From the NCBI GenBank assembly GCA_017454765.1, contig JAFTCJ010000002.1:1-48348 (forward strand): 48,348 nucleotides of DNA, written 5' to 3'. A program made the translations under genes and the position numbers. The stretch comes from Erysipelotrichaceae bacterium. Lineage in GTDB: Bacteria; Bacillota_I; Bacilli_A; Erysipelotrichales; Erysipelotrichaceae. This document shows, piece after piece, positions 15,587 through 23,089 of this stretch. The first letter of the stretch is position 1, and every line of letters begins with the position of its first letter. Below the pieces are notes generated by a model. That model was not told where the DNA came from. It ran no database searches and worked only from the letters and a program-made list of their open reading frames with translations.

Positions 15587-16546
15587 TTATTCGGCTGAGA
15601 AAGCGGAAAGCTTTTCCCTGAGCAGTTTTTTGAATCTTTCGGGTTCGTCTCCCATGGGATTGTGTCCCGAATTCTCGAACCAGATCAGTTCCTTGTTAGG
15701 AGCTTCGATTCCCGCAAACCAGTCTTCGACCAGTTCTGCCGGCGTGTTCATGTCGAGCTTTCCGTCAAAGACCAGGATCGGAACATCAAAGGTCTTATAT
15801 TCCGTCAGATCTTCAGATCCGATTTCCGGCCACATGATCTTCAGGACCTTCTTGTATCCCAGAACGATACCGAGAAAATCGGATAAAGAATATTCACCGG
15901 ACAAGATCATCGGTTTGACGAAGGAATCAATGTAGTTTCTCTTTTCCTCGTCTTTGGAATAGCCGCCGTATTTCATCATGAGCCTGCGCTGTACCATCAT
16001 GCCGTTGAATCCGCCCTTGTACATGCCTTTGACAGGAGGGCCGACCTGTTCAAGTTTTCTGACAGCCTCTTCATCTCCTGCAGCCTTTGCGGCATCGAGC
16101 GTGAACTGATAGGTGATGGCTTCGTTTTTCTCACCGCTGACGAACTGACCGAAACCGACAAAGGCAGCGATGTGTTCAGGATGGGCGTGGGCCAGCCGGA
16201 TTCCAAGCAAAGAACCCCAGCTGCCGCCGATGATGAAGATCTTTTCTTTGTTGAATTCCTTGCACAGCCATTCAACGACTGCTTCCGCGTCTTCCGTGAG
16301 CTGGCCGATCGTCAATGTGTCTGCCTTTACGCCTGAATAAGATCCGCCCGTACCTCTCTGATCCCAGGTGGCTATCGTAAAGCTGTCCAGAAGATCCTTG
16401 TCATCTGCAAGAACGCTGTGACGGTTGACGACGCCCGGTCCTCCGTGCAGGAAGAGCAGCACCGGAAGCGAAGTGTCATTGCTTACGACGTGGATTCTCT
16501 GCATCACGCCGTTGACTGGTATTTTCTTTTTGATGTCTGTTGTCAT
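15587..16546 (-). CDS. Alpha/beta hydrolase, proline iminopeptidase (S33) family
   Basis: A serine hydrolase of the S33 peptidase group, which typically removes N-terminal proline or related residues. HGGPG (34-38) forms the oxyanion hole and GGSWGS carries the nucleophile Ser109. The acid is in LVFDGKLDMNTP and the histidine in FENSGHNPMG. The 319-residue length matches. I start at MTTDIKKK because GGGGGAC precedes it; a much longer frame upstream has no ribosome site and no family similarity. No signal peptide is present, so it is cytoplasmic. Other alpha/beta-hydrolase substrates (esters, epoxides) cannot be excluded. Confidence 0.88.
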   Translation of the reverse strand: MTTDIKKKIPVNGVMQRIHVVSNDTSLPVLLFLHGGPGVVNRHSVLADDKDLLDSFTIATWDQRGTGGSYSGVKADTLTIGQLTEDAEAVVEWLCKEFNKEKIFIIGGSWGSLLGIRLAHAHPEHIAAFVGFGQFVSGEKNEAITYQFTLDAAKAAGDEEAVRKLEQVGPPVKGMYKGGFNGMMVQRRLMMKYGGYSKDEEKRNYIDSFVKPMILSGEYSLSDFLGIVLGYKKVLKIMWPEIGSEDLTEYKTFDVPILVFDGKLDMNTPAELVEDWFAGIEAPNKELIWFENSGHNPMGDEPERFKKLLREKLSAFSAE

Positions 16547-16695
16547 TGTTTTGTCCCCCTGATTCTTTATTATTTTAACACGGCCGCTTCGTTCGGCTGT
16601 CTGTTCCCTTTTTGGGAAGCGGTCTGTCCGACATATGATTTCCGGTACAAAAACCGTATCGCAGGGATGCAGGTAAAGTTTCTTGTAACGCAATC

Positions 16696-16722
16696 AGAAA
16701 AACGCAGTTCTACTGAACTGCG
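16696..16722 (-). terminator. Terminator of the lysine transporter operon
   Basis: On the - strand CGCAGTTC and GAACTGCG pair around AGTA, with TTTTTC following. The TAG stop of the ATPase gene lies at the loop, so the 5' arm is coding. Confidence 0.82.
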
Positions 16723-17456
16723 CTGTTTTCATAGAGGATCCTGGAGAGGAACTGTTTTGTCCTCTCGTTTTTTGGATGATTGAAGATCTGCGAGGGATCT
16801 CCCTCTTCCAGGACGACGCCGTCATCCATGAAGATGACCTTGTCGGCAACGTCTCTGGCAAAAGCCATTTCGTGCGTGACGATGATCATCGTCATGTCCT
16901 CATCGGCCAGATCCCTGATGACGGAAAGCACCTCTCCTACCATCTCCGGATCAAGCGCGGATGTCGGTTCATCAAACAGAAGGATCTGCGGATTCATGCA
17001 CAGAGCTCTGGCGATCGCCACGCGCTGCTTCTGTCCGCCGGAAAGTGTGGAGACGGAAGCGTTTGCGAAATCGATCATGCCGACCTGCTGCAGGTATTGT
17101 AAGGCAGTCTGTCTTGCCTCTTCCTTACTTCTTTTCAGTACCTTGACCTGGGCGAGGATGCAGTTATCGATGACGTTCATGTTGCTGAAGAGATTGAACT
17201 GCTGAAACACCATGCCGACTTTCCTGCGGTAGGCGTTGATGTCCCTGATGCTGCCGATCTCTTCTCCGCACACGTTTATGCTTCCTTCATCGATGTCTTC
17301 CAGCAGGTTGATACATCTCAACATCGTCGATTTGCCCGAACCGCTGGGTCCGATCAGACAGACGACTTCGCCCTGTTTTACTTCAAAGGAAATATCGGAA
17401 AGCACCGTCATCCCGTCAAAAGTTTTTCTGACATTTTTTACTTCAATGAGAGACAT
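16710..17456 (-). CDS. Amino-acid (probably lysine) ABC transporter ATP-binding protein
   Basis: Energises import by ATP hydrolysis on the cytoplasmic face. All ABC motifs are present: Walker [10 protein letters not shown] (36-44), the Q-loop in [10 protein letters not shown], signature LSGGQKQR, Walker [13 protein letters not shown] and the switch His in IIVTHEM. The 248-residue length and the polar amino-acid subfamily features ([10 protein letters not shown]) match GlnQ/HisP types. The start overlaps the permease gene by 14 bases and is preceded by AAGGAG. It is the last gene of the riboswitch-controlled operon, which is why lysine is proposed. Confidence 0.93.
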   Translation of the reverse strand: MSLIEVKNVRKTFDGMTVLSDISFEVKQGEVVCLIGPSGSGKSTMLRCINLLEDIDEGSINVCGEEIGSIRDINAYRRKVGMVFQQFNLFSNMNVIDNCILAQVKVLKRSKEEARQTALQYLQQVGMIDFANASVSTLSGGQKQRVAIARALCMNPQILLFDEPTSALDPEMVGEVLSVIRDLADEDMTMIIVTHEMAFARDVADKVIFMDDGVVLEEGDPSQIFNHPKNERTKQFLSRILYENSAVQ

Positions 17457-18216
17457 GCTGGACTCCTTTCCTGGCGATCGTGATACTGCTGAAGCTGGTA
17501 TCCGACTGCGGCAGAGACGTTTTTGTATTGTTGATCCTCTTCTCGATCATATTGAGGACGATACTGGAGATACTTGTCATGATCAGGTAGATCATGGCTG
17601 TGACAAAATAAGTCTCCGTAAAACGGTAAGTCGTTCCGGCGATCGAGTTGGACTGAAACATCAGTTCGGTGATCGATATGATCAGTAAGACCGAGGAGTC
17701 TTTGATGTTGACGATCAGTTCGTTGCCGATGGCGGGAAAAGCGTTTCTGATCGCCTGAGGCAGAACGACAGACATCATCGTCTGCATCGAAGACATGCCC
17801 AACGATCTGGCGGCTTCATTCTGTCCGGGATCCACGGCCTGGATGCCGGAACGGACGATCTCTGCCATATAGGCGCCGGTATTGATCGAGATGACAAAGA
17901 CGGCAGCGACCATCTTGTCCCAGCGGATGACGTTGGTATAGATGAAGTAGTAGATGAACACGGCCTGGACCATCATCGGCGTTCCCCGGAAGATCTCGAT
18001 ATAGATCCTGGCGAGGATGTCACTGAACAGTTTGAGGATCCTGGCAAAACGGGAAGCCGTCTTGTCCAGCCTGATCGCCCTGATACCGCCGACGAGAAGC
18101 CCGATCAGCAGACCGATCAGCGTTCCTGAAAGAGAAACAAGCAGCGTTGTCCTGATGCCCAGCAGAAAACTGGGATAGTATCTGGCGATGATCTCCAGAC
18201 ATTTCTTCAAAGACAT
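17443..18216 (-). CDS. Amino-acid (probably lysine) ABC transporter permease
   Basis: A 257-residue HisM/GlnP-type permease with about five membrane helices. The coupling-helix EAA motif appears as [25 protein letters not shown] (the first residues suffice to identify it). The [14 protein letters not shown] segment is the N-terminal permease signature of the polar amino-acid family. It starts 2 bases after the binding-protein stop, so the three genes form a single unit. A single permease gene implies a homodimeric channel. Confidence 0.92.
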   Translation of the reverse strand: MSLKKCLEIIARYYPSFLLGIRTTLLVSLSGTLIGLLIGLLVGGIRAIRLDKTASRFARILKLFSDILARIYIEIFRGTPMMVQAVFIYYFIYTNVIRWDKMVAAVFVISINTGAYMAEIVRSGIQAVDPGQNEAARSLGMSSMQTMMSVVLPQAIRNAFPAIGNELIVNIKDSSVLLIISITELMFQSNSIAGTTYRFTETYFVTAMIYLIMTSISSIVLNMIEKRINNTKTSLPQSDTSFSSITIARKGVQHVSH

Positions 18217-18218
18217 GT

Positions 18219-19028
18219 CTATTCACCGGCGGCAGGCTGTCTGCTTACCGCATCCTGCATGATCTGAAGTCTGTCTGCTTCGGAGATCTTGTCTAATGCA
18301 TTCTGGATCGCATTCAGAAGATCGGTATTCTCCTTGGCAACGGCGATGGAAACAGAGGTATCGATGACGAAGCCTTTTCCTTCTTCAAACATGACGATGG
18401 CCAGATCCGGGTTGGCGGCAACGACGCCGTTGGCGACCGGAAGCTCAGCCGTGATCGCATCGGCTTCTCCTGCCTGCAGGGACAGGATCATGCGCGGATA
18501 AGTATCGAGCGGGACCATGTGGACGGCACCTTCGATCTGATCGATGACTTCATCATAAGTCGTGTTGGCCTGTCCGAGCACGTTATATCCGGCAAGCTGC
18601 TGGATATCGCTGATATTCACCAGATCGGAATCTTTTCTGACGATGACGACCATGTCCGATTCATAATACGGGGTCGTGAAATTTACTTCTTCCGCCCTCT
18701 GCGGTGTTTCGGTCATTCCGGCAATGATGCAGTCGATCTGACCGGCGTTGAGTGAAGGGATCAGGGAATCCCAGTCGGTCTTGACGATCTCGACTTTTCT
18801 TCCCAGTTCTTCTGCAATCATGGAAGCGATGACGACATCATAGCCGTCCGCATAATCGACAGAGGAGATCTGAACAGCCGTTTCGCTGTCCTCGATCTGT
18901 GTCCAGTTGAACGGCGCGTAGTCGCACTCCATTCCCACACGCAGCACTTCCTCATCGGAAGCGTTGTTTCCTGAACCTGCACATCCGCAAAGGACCGTAA
19001 GCAGGATCACAATTAAAATTTTCTTCAT
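18219..19028 (-). CDS. Amino-acid (probably lysine) ABC transporter substrate-binding lipoprotein
   Basis: Captures the substrate outside the membrane and delivers it to the permease. Lipobox LCGC puts the lipidated Cys at residue 16. The SBP_bac_3 fold is shown by LRVGMECDYAPFNWTQ at the N-terminus, GYDVVIASMIAEELG, IDCIIAGMTETPQRAEEVNFTTPYY (first part), and the hinge region near QANTTYDE. I start at MKKILIV. A longer frame exists, but its first 39 codons run through the riboswitch expression platform and are untranslated. GGAAGG sits 7 bases upstream of the chosen ATG. This is the first gene of the riboswitch-controlled operon. Confidence 0.92.
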   Translation of the reverse strand: MKKILIVILLTVLCGCAGSGNNASDEEVLRVGMECDYAPFNWTQIEDSETAVQISSVDYADGYDVVIASMIAEELGRKVEIVKTDWDSLIPSLNAGQIDCIIAGMTETPQRAEEVNFTTPYYESDMVVIVRKDSDLVNISDIQQLAGYNVLGQANTTYDEVIDQIEGAVHMVPLDTYPRMILSLQAGEADAITAELPVANGVVAANPDLAIVMFEEGKGFVIDTSVSIAVAKENTDLLNAIQNALDKISEADRLQIMQDAVSRQPAAGE

Positions 19029-19048
19029 ATCTTTTCCTTCCTTTCGAT

Positions 19049-19076
19049 AAAAAATCGTATGCACTATCACATACGA
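19049..19076 (-). terminator. Riboswitch expression-platform terminator
   Basis: On the - strand TCGTATG (19076-19070) pairs with CATACGA (19061-19055), followed by TTTTTT. A 10-bp outer pairing, CTTTCGATAA with TTATCGAAAG (19088-19079 with 19050-19041), reaches the ribosome site. Transcription termination and start-site masking are therefore both possible. Confidence 0.8.
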
Positions 19077-19091
19077 CCTTATCGAAAGTAA

Positions 19092-19247
19092 GTAATAGCG
19101 CCTCTTCTTGCGAAGGAGTGCCGCAGGTATTTCCTGTGACCCCATATGATACGAATGCCTTCATACCATATTCGGCGATGATTGCCTTTCATGCATTTCA
19201 CAGTCTGCCGACTCCGTGCACTACTCATCTGCATCGCTACCTCTATA
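19092..19247 (-). promoter_or_regulatory. Lysine riboswitch aptamer (L-box)
   Basis: The - strand carries the conserved lysine-aptamer core in order: AGAGGTAGCG (19244-19235), GAGTAG (19226-19221), GAAAGG (19190-19185), ATCGCCGAA (19179-19171) and TGGGGTCA (19144-19137). The last is followed by the small CAGG/CCTG hairpin. P1 is GTATAG with CTATTAC (one bulge). Five stems around this core match the known class. It precedes a three-gene amino-acid ABC importer, so binding of lysine should switch the importer off through the adjacent terminator. Confidence 0.88.
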
Positions 19248-19268
19248 CATAGATTTTTTACTGTTTAG

Positions 19269-19297
19269 ATTATCGTACGATTCTTCCGATCTGTCAA
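19269..19297 (-). promoter_or_regulatory. Promoter of the lysine riboswitch operon
   Basis: TTGACA (19297-19292), a 17-base spacer and GATAAT (19274-19269) form a near-consensus sigma-A promoter on the - strand. It would start transcription just before the aptamer. Confidence 0.85.
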
Positions 19298-19361
19298 CAG
19301 AAAGATTTTTTCCTTTCAGTATTTTTCATATAATGAGACTGAAAGAAAAGAGGATTCATCT

Positions 19362-20084
19362 ATGCCGACTGCTCATAACAGCGCTTCGAAAGGAGAGATC
19401 GCCAAGACCGTACTGATGCCCGGAGATCCTTTAAGGGCGAAGTATTTTGCAGAGAAACTTCTGACAGACGTTCATCAGTTCAATTCCGTCAGGAATATGT
19501 TCGGTTATACCGGTTACTATAAAGGAAAAGAAGTATCGATCATGGGAAGCGGAATGGGCATCTGTTCCATCGGCATCTATTCCCATGAGCTGTTCACGGA
19601 ATATGATGTGGACAATATCATCCGGGTCGGTACCTGCGGCGTCTACAACGATGAGAAGGTCAGTCTGCTTCAGACGATGCTGGTAAGCGAGGCATTCTCT
19701 TTTTCCACTTTCGCTCTGGAGCAGAGCGGCTATGAAGGACACATCACCTATGCCGACAAAGAACTGCTGGAGAAGTTAAGAAAGAGCGCTTTGAACATGG
19801 GCATCGTACTTCCTGAAGTCAGGACCCATTCCAGCGATGTGCTTTATTATGAGAAAGAAAAAAGAGCCGTCCTGGCTGATCGGATGAAGAACCGGTACGG
19901 CTGCGATATCGTTGAGTGTGAAAGTTTCGCTCTGTTCCACAACGCCGCTGTGACAGGCAAGAAAGCTGCCGGTCTCATGCAGGCGGTGGACCTGATCAGA
20001 AAGAACGAACATGCCACTTCTGAAGAACGGGAAAGAGCGGGTCAGCAGATGTTTGAGATCGCTCTGGGGACCTTGTTTGTCTAG
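19362..20084 (+). CDS. deoD: Purine nucleoside phosphorylase, DeoD type
   Basis: Phosphorolysis of purine (deoxy)nucleosides to base and ribose-1-phosphate. The 240 residues begin PTAHNSASKGEIAKTVLMPGDPLRAKY, the typical hexameric DeoD opening, of which GDPLRA is the phosphate-binding motif. The RVGTCG-type and VECESFALFHNA segments give the base and ribose site, and the ending FEIALG is as in E. coli DeoD. TATAAT at 19329-19334 serves as the -10 and AGAGG as the ribosome site. The stop codon overlaps the convergent methyltransferase stop (CTAG, 20081-20084), and no separate terminator is seen. Confidence 0.95.
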   Translation: MPTAHNSASKGEIAKTVLMPGDPLRAKYFAEKLLTDVHQFNSVRNMFGYTGYYKGKEVSIMGSGMGICSIGIYSHELFTEYDVDNIIRVGTCGVYNDEKVSLLQTMLVSEAFSFSTFALEQSGYEGHITYADKELLEKLRKSALNMGIVLPEVRTHSSDVLYYEKEKRAVLADRMKNRYGCDIVECESFALFHNAAVTGKKAAGLMQAVDLIRKNEHATSEERERAGQQMFEIALGTLFV

Positions 20085-20665
20085 ATCTTTCTTCCGGCGA
20101 CCTGATACATCTTCTCATCGGAGATGACTGTCGTCACTTCAAGATATTCTGAGAACAGCTTGGCAAGCCGGTCTGCTTCCATCAGATCGTGCTTGACCTC
20201 ATAAGATACATTGGAATGGCGGGAATTGATGAAGGCTCTGGACATGCCGTGAGCGATCGTCAGGATCCCGCCTTTTTTAAGGAGGGAAGAAAGATGGGAT
20301 ATCAGTCTTTCTTCATCGGGAAAATGGGGAAAGGAATTATAGACGACGATCGCATCGAATTTTCTGTCACTTTCAAATTCTTCGATATCTCCGCAGATGA
20401 TCTTCACATTTTGATTTTTGAACTTATCGGATGCGATCTCACACATCCTGTCTGAAAGATCGACGCCGGTCACGGAGTTTACGCCTCTTTGAAGATAATA
20501 ATCGATCATGACGCCTGTTCCGCTGGCGACATCAAGGATGTCTTTTCCCTCCGATACCTCAGCGTTGTCGAGGATGATGTTCATGATGACGTCGTCTTTT
20601 ACCATGCCCTCATCCCATCCGTCAGCCCGGCTGTTGAAGAATTCCCTGATCTTGTTTTTGTCCAC
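20081..20665 (-). CDS. Class I SAM-dependent methyltransferase
   Basis: Methylates an unknown substrate using S-adenosylmethionine. Motif I is ILDVASGTGVMIDYY near residue 45, and motif II is VTGVDLSDRMCEIA. KFDAIVVYNSFPHFPD is the post-II segment typical of UbiE/YcgJ-like small-molecule enzymes. I start at GTG (VDKNKIREFFN): a TATAAT box ends exactly 7 bases before it, and longer starts would cross into the divergent ABC gene. There is then no room for a ribosome site, so the message looks leaderless. The length is 194 residues. Confidence 0.82.
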   Translation of the reverse strand: MDKNKIREFFNSRADGWDEGMVKDDVIMNIILDNAEVSEGKDILDVASGTGVMIDYYLQRGVNSVTGVDLSDRMCEIASDKFKNQNVKIICGDIEEFESDRKFDAIVVYNSFPHFPDEERLISHLSSLLKKGGILTIAHGMSRAFINSRHSNVSYEVKHDLMEADRLAKLFSEYLEVTTVISDEKMYQVAGRKI

Positions 20666-20732
20666 GACTGTAATTATAACCCGTTTTAAAGGTAAAATAT
20701 CTACAAGGGCAAAACTGAAAAGAGGTTGAAGC

Positions 20733-21452
20733 ATGATTGAATTCAAAAACGTATCTAAATCTTACAGAAAAGGAATCAAAGCCGTCGATGATCTGTCGCT
20801 GACGATCAATGACGGCGAGATCTTCGGATTTCTGGGACCCAACGGTGCCGGCAAATCCACGACCATCAGGATGCTGACGGGAATACTCAATATCGATGAG
20901 GGACAGATCCTGCTTGACGGGAAAGATATCGAAAAAGAGCCGATCGAAGCCAAGAAGACGTTCGGCTATGTGGCTGACGATCCGGATCAGTTTCTGGCAT
21001 TGAAAGGGATCGAATATCTCAATTTCATGGCTGATGTCTACAATGTGGAAAACAGAAAAGAGAAGATACAGCAGCTGAGTGAGAAATTTGAGATCGCCGA
21101 TGCTTTGAGCAGCAGGATCGAATCCTATTCCCACGGCATGCGTCAGAAGATCGTGATCTGCGGCTGTCTCATGCATGATCCGAAAAACTGGATCCTGGAT
21201 GAACCGATGACCGGTCTTGATCCGCGTTCTTCCTTTGATCTGAAAGAGATGATGAGAAAACACGCCGATGAAGGAAAATGTGTCTTCTTTTCAACGCACG
21301 TCCTGGATGTGGCGGAAAAACTCTGCGACCGCGTCGGCATCATCAATAAGGGAAAGCTCCTGTTTACCGGTACATTACAGGAGATGAGAGATACATTTGA
21401 AGAGAACGCTTCTTTGGAAGAGCTGTTTCTGGAGATCACAGAGAATGATTAG
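20733..21452 (+). CDS. ABC-2 type transporter ATP-binding protein
   Basis: The ATPase half of an exporter-type ABC system. Walker A is GPNGAGKST. The signature is degenerate (SYSHGMRQK in place of LSGGQ), as is common in ABC-2 ATPases. Walker B is WILDEPMTGLD and the switch His is in FFSTHVLDVAEKL. The 239-residue length is usual for this subfamily. AGAGG sets the start. The next gene begins inside its last codons (ATGATTAG). It heads a five-gene operon that continues into fructoselysine catabolism; the cargo is unknown. Confidence 0.92.
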   Translation: MIEFKNVSKSYRKGIKAVDDLSLTINDGEIFGFLGPNGAGKSTTIRMLTGILNIDEGQILLDGKDIEKEPIEAKKTFGYVADDPDQFLALKGIEYLNFMADVYNVENRKEKIQQLSEKFEIADALSSRIESYSHGMRQKIVICGCLMHDPKNWILDEPMTGLDPRSSFDLKEMMRKHADEGKCVFFSTHVLDVAEKLCDRVGIINKGKLLFTGTLQEMRDTFEENASLEELFLEITEND

Positions 21453-23076
21453 AAATATCATCAATCTGACAAAGGTCTTTCTGATCTCTTCCTTCTCCAG
21501 AGGCGGAAACAGAAAGAAGAAAAACAATATCGGAAAGATCGCTCTTTACGCTGTTTTGTTCATCTATCTGGCAGGCGTCTTCGGTTACCTGTCTTATGAG
21601 GTACTGAGCGGTCTGATCGCTGTGAAACAGGAGGAAGCCTTCATAGGTCTGATCCTGATGGCGATCATCACCCTGGTCCTTTTTACGACGATCATCTCCA
21701 CGATGAACGTCCTGTATTTTTCCGATGACAACCTCTTTGTCCTGCCGCTTCCTTTCAAGCCTCTTGAGGTGCTTTGCGCCAAGCTGAATACCCTGCTGAT
21801 CTATGTCTACATGGAAGAGATGATGTTGGGGATCGCTCCTTTGGCCATGTACGGCTGGATGACGAAGCAGAACATCCTTTATTATCTGTTCATGGTCATC
21901 GTCCTGCTGCTGGTGCCGGTCGTTCCTTTGCTGCTTGTGACGATGATCGTCATCTGCATCATGGCTCTCACCAGAGGCATCCGCAACAAAAGCCTGGTCC
22001 AGCTGATCACGATGAGCCTGTCAGTCATATTCTCGCTGATGATCTCGATGGTCTCTTCTTCAATGAATACCAATGAAGATGTCATGGCGATGATGAACAA
22101 GGCCGGCAGCCTGGTCGGCATATACAAGAAGGCTTTTGTGACCATGCCGATGGCGATCGATGCACTGACGAAATACGATATCCTTTCCCTGATCCTGCTG
22201 ATCGTGATATCGCTTGCCGCCTATGCCCTGGTGAGTATCTTTGCGCAGAAACTCTACTACAGAGGTATGCTGGGATCGCTGTATTCTTCATCAGGTATTT
22301 CCGATAAGAAGCTGAACGAGAAGAGTTATCAGTCAAAGGGCCTCATGTTCAGCTATGTGATGAAGGAGATCAGGGTCTATTTCCGAAGACCGACGTTCTT
22401 TGTCCAGCTGATCCTGCCCTGCCTGCTCTTGCCGGCTTTCACGATCGGCATCACTTATTTCAGTATCGTTTCGCAGATGGGTGAGGAGCTTTCTGCCGGA
22501 CTGGATTTCATCTACGCGGACAGCGACTTCAGCGGCTATGTCTTTGCCGTTCTGATCCTTCTGGTGATGTTCATATCGATGTATTCGTTCATATCCACGA
22601 TCGCAGTATCAAAAGACGGACATGATGCCTATGCGATGAAGTACCTGCCTGTTGCTTTTCACAGACAGCTGATCTGCAAGATGATACCGGATATCGCGGT
22701 ATGCCTGCTCAGTTATGCGGTCGTCGCCGTCATGGCGATGATCCTGTTCAGGGTGCCGCTCATTCATGTACTGCTGAGTATCCCGGTAGCTGTCCTTTAT
22801 TCGATCCTTCACGGCTTCCTGATCCTGAGCGACGTCAGAAGACCGAAGCTTGACTGGACCAGCGAGATCCAGATCGTCAAGAAGAATATGCGGATGATGT
22901 TCACGATGGCATACTCATTGCTCAACATGGGACTGGTCGCCGTGCTGGCGTTCATTCTGAACATGGATCTGTATGTGATGTGTGCAATCCTGAGCGTTTT
23001 ATATCTTGCGCTTGATGTATTGCTGTATCGTTATATTGAAAGAAAAGATATTGCCCTGGCAGACGGTTTTGAATAA
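21445..23076 (+). CDS. ABC-2 type transporter permease
   Basis: A 543-residue membrane protein with about 12 hydrophobic segments, two large soluble loops and many Ile/Leu/Met runs. It resembles the long ABC-2 permeases of Firmicutes that partner a single ATPase (antibiotic or lipid exporters, YtrC/EcsB-like in layout). I use the ATG that overlaps the ATPase stop by 8 bases. Its translation is coupled to the ATPase, and the serine hydrolase gene follows after 13 bases. Confidence 0.85.
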   Translation: MIRNIINLTKVFLISSFSRGGNRKKKNNIGKIALYAVLFIYLAGVFGYLSYEVLSGLIAVKQEEAFIGLILMAIITLVLFTTIISTMNVLYFSDDNLFVLPLPFKPLEVLCAKLNTLLIYVYMEEMMLGIAPLAMYGWMTKQNILYYLFMVIVLLLVPVVPLLLVTMIVICIMALTRGIRNKSLVQLITMSLSVIFSLMISMVSSSMNTNEDVMAMMNKAGSLVGIYKKAFVTMPMAIDALTKYDILSLILLIVISLAAYALVSIFAQKLYYRGMLGSLYSSSGISDKKLNEKSYQSKGLMFSYVMKEIRVYFRRPTFFVQLILPCLLLPAFTIGITYFSIVSQMGEELSAGLDFIYADSDFSGYVFAVLILLVMFISMYSFISTIAVSKDGHDAYAMKYLPVAFHRQLICKMIPDIAVCLLSYAVVAVMAMILFRVPLIHVLLSIPVAVLYSILHGFLILSDVRRPKLDWTSEIQIVKKNMRMMFTMAYSLLNMGLVAVLAFILNMDLYVMCAILSVLYLALDVLLYRYIERKDIALADGFE

Positions 23077-23089
23077 ATGGAGAAAAACT

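Noticed and set aside
16547..16693. 49-codon extension of the S33 hydrolase
   Set aside because: The conserved family start and a GGGGG ribosome site lie at 16546, and the extension is not hydrolase-like.
19029..19145. 39-codon N-terminal extension of the lysine-binding lipoprotein
   Set aside because: It runs through the riboswitch terminator region, has no ribosome site, and would bury the lipoprotein signal.
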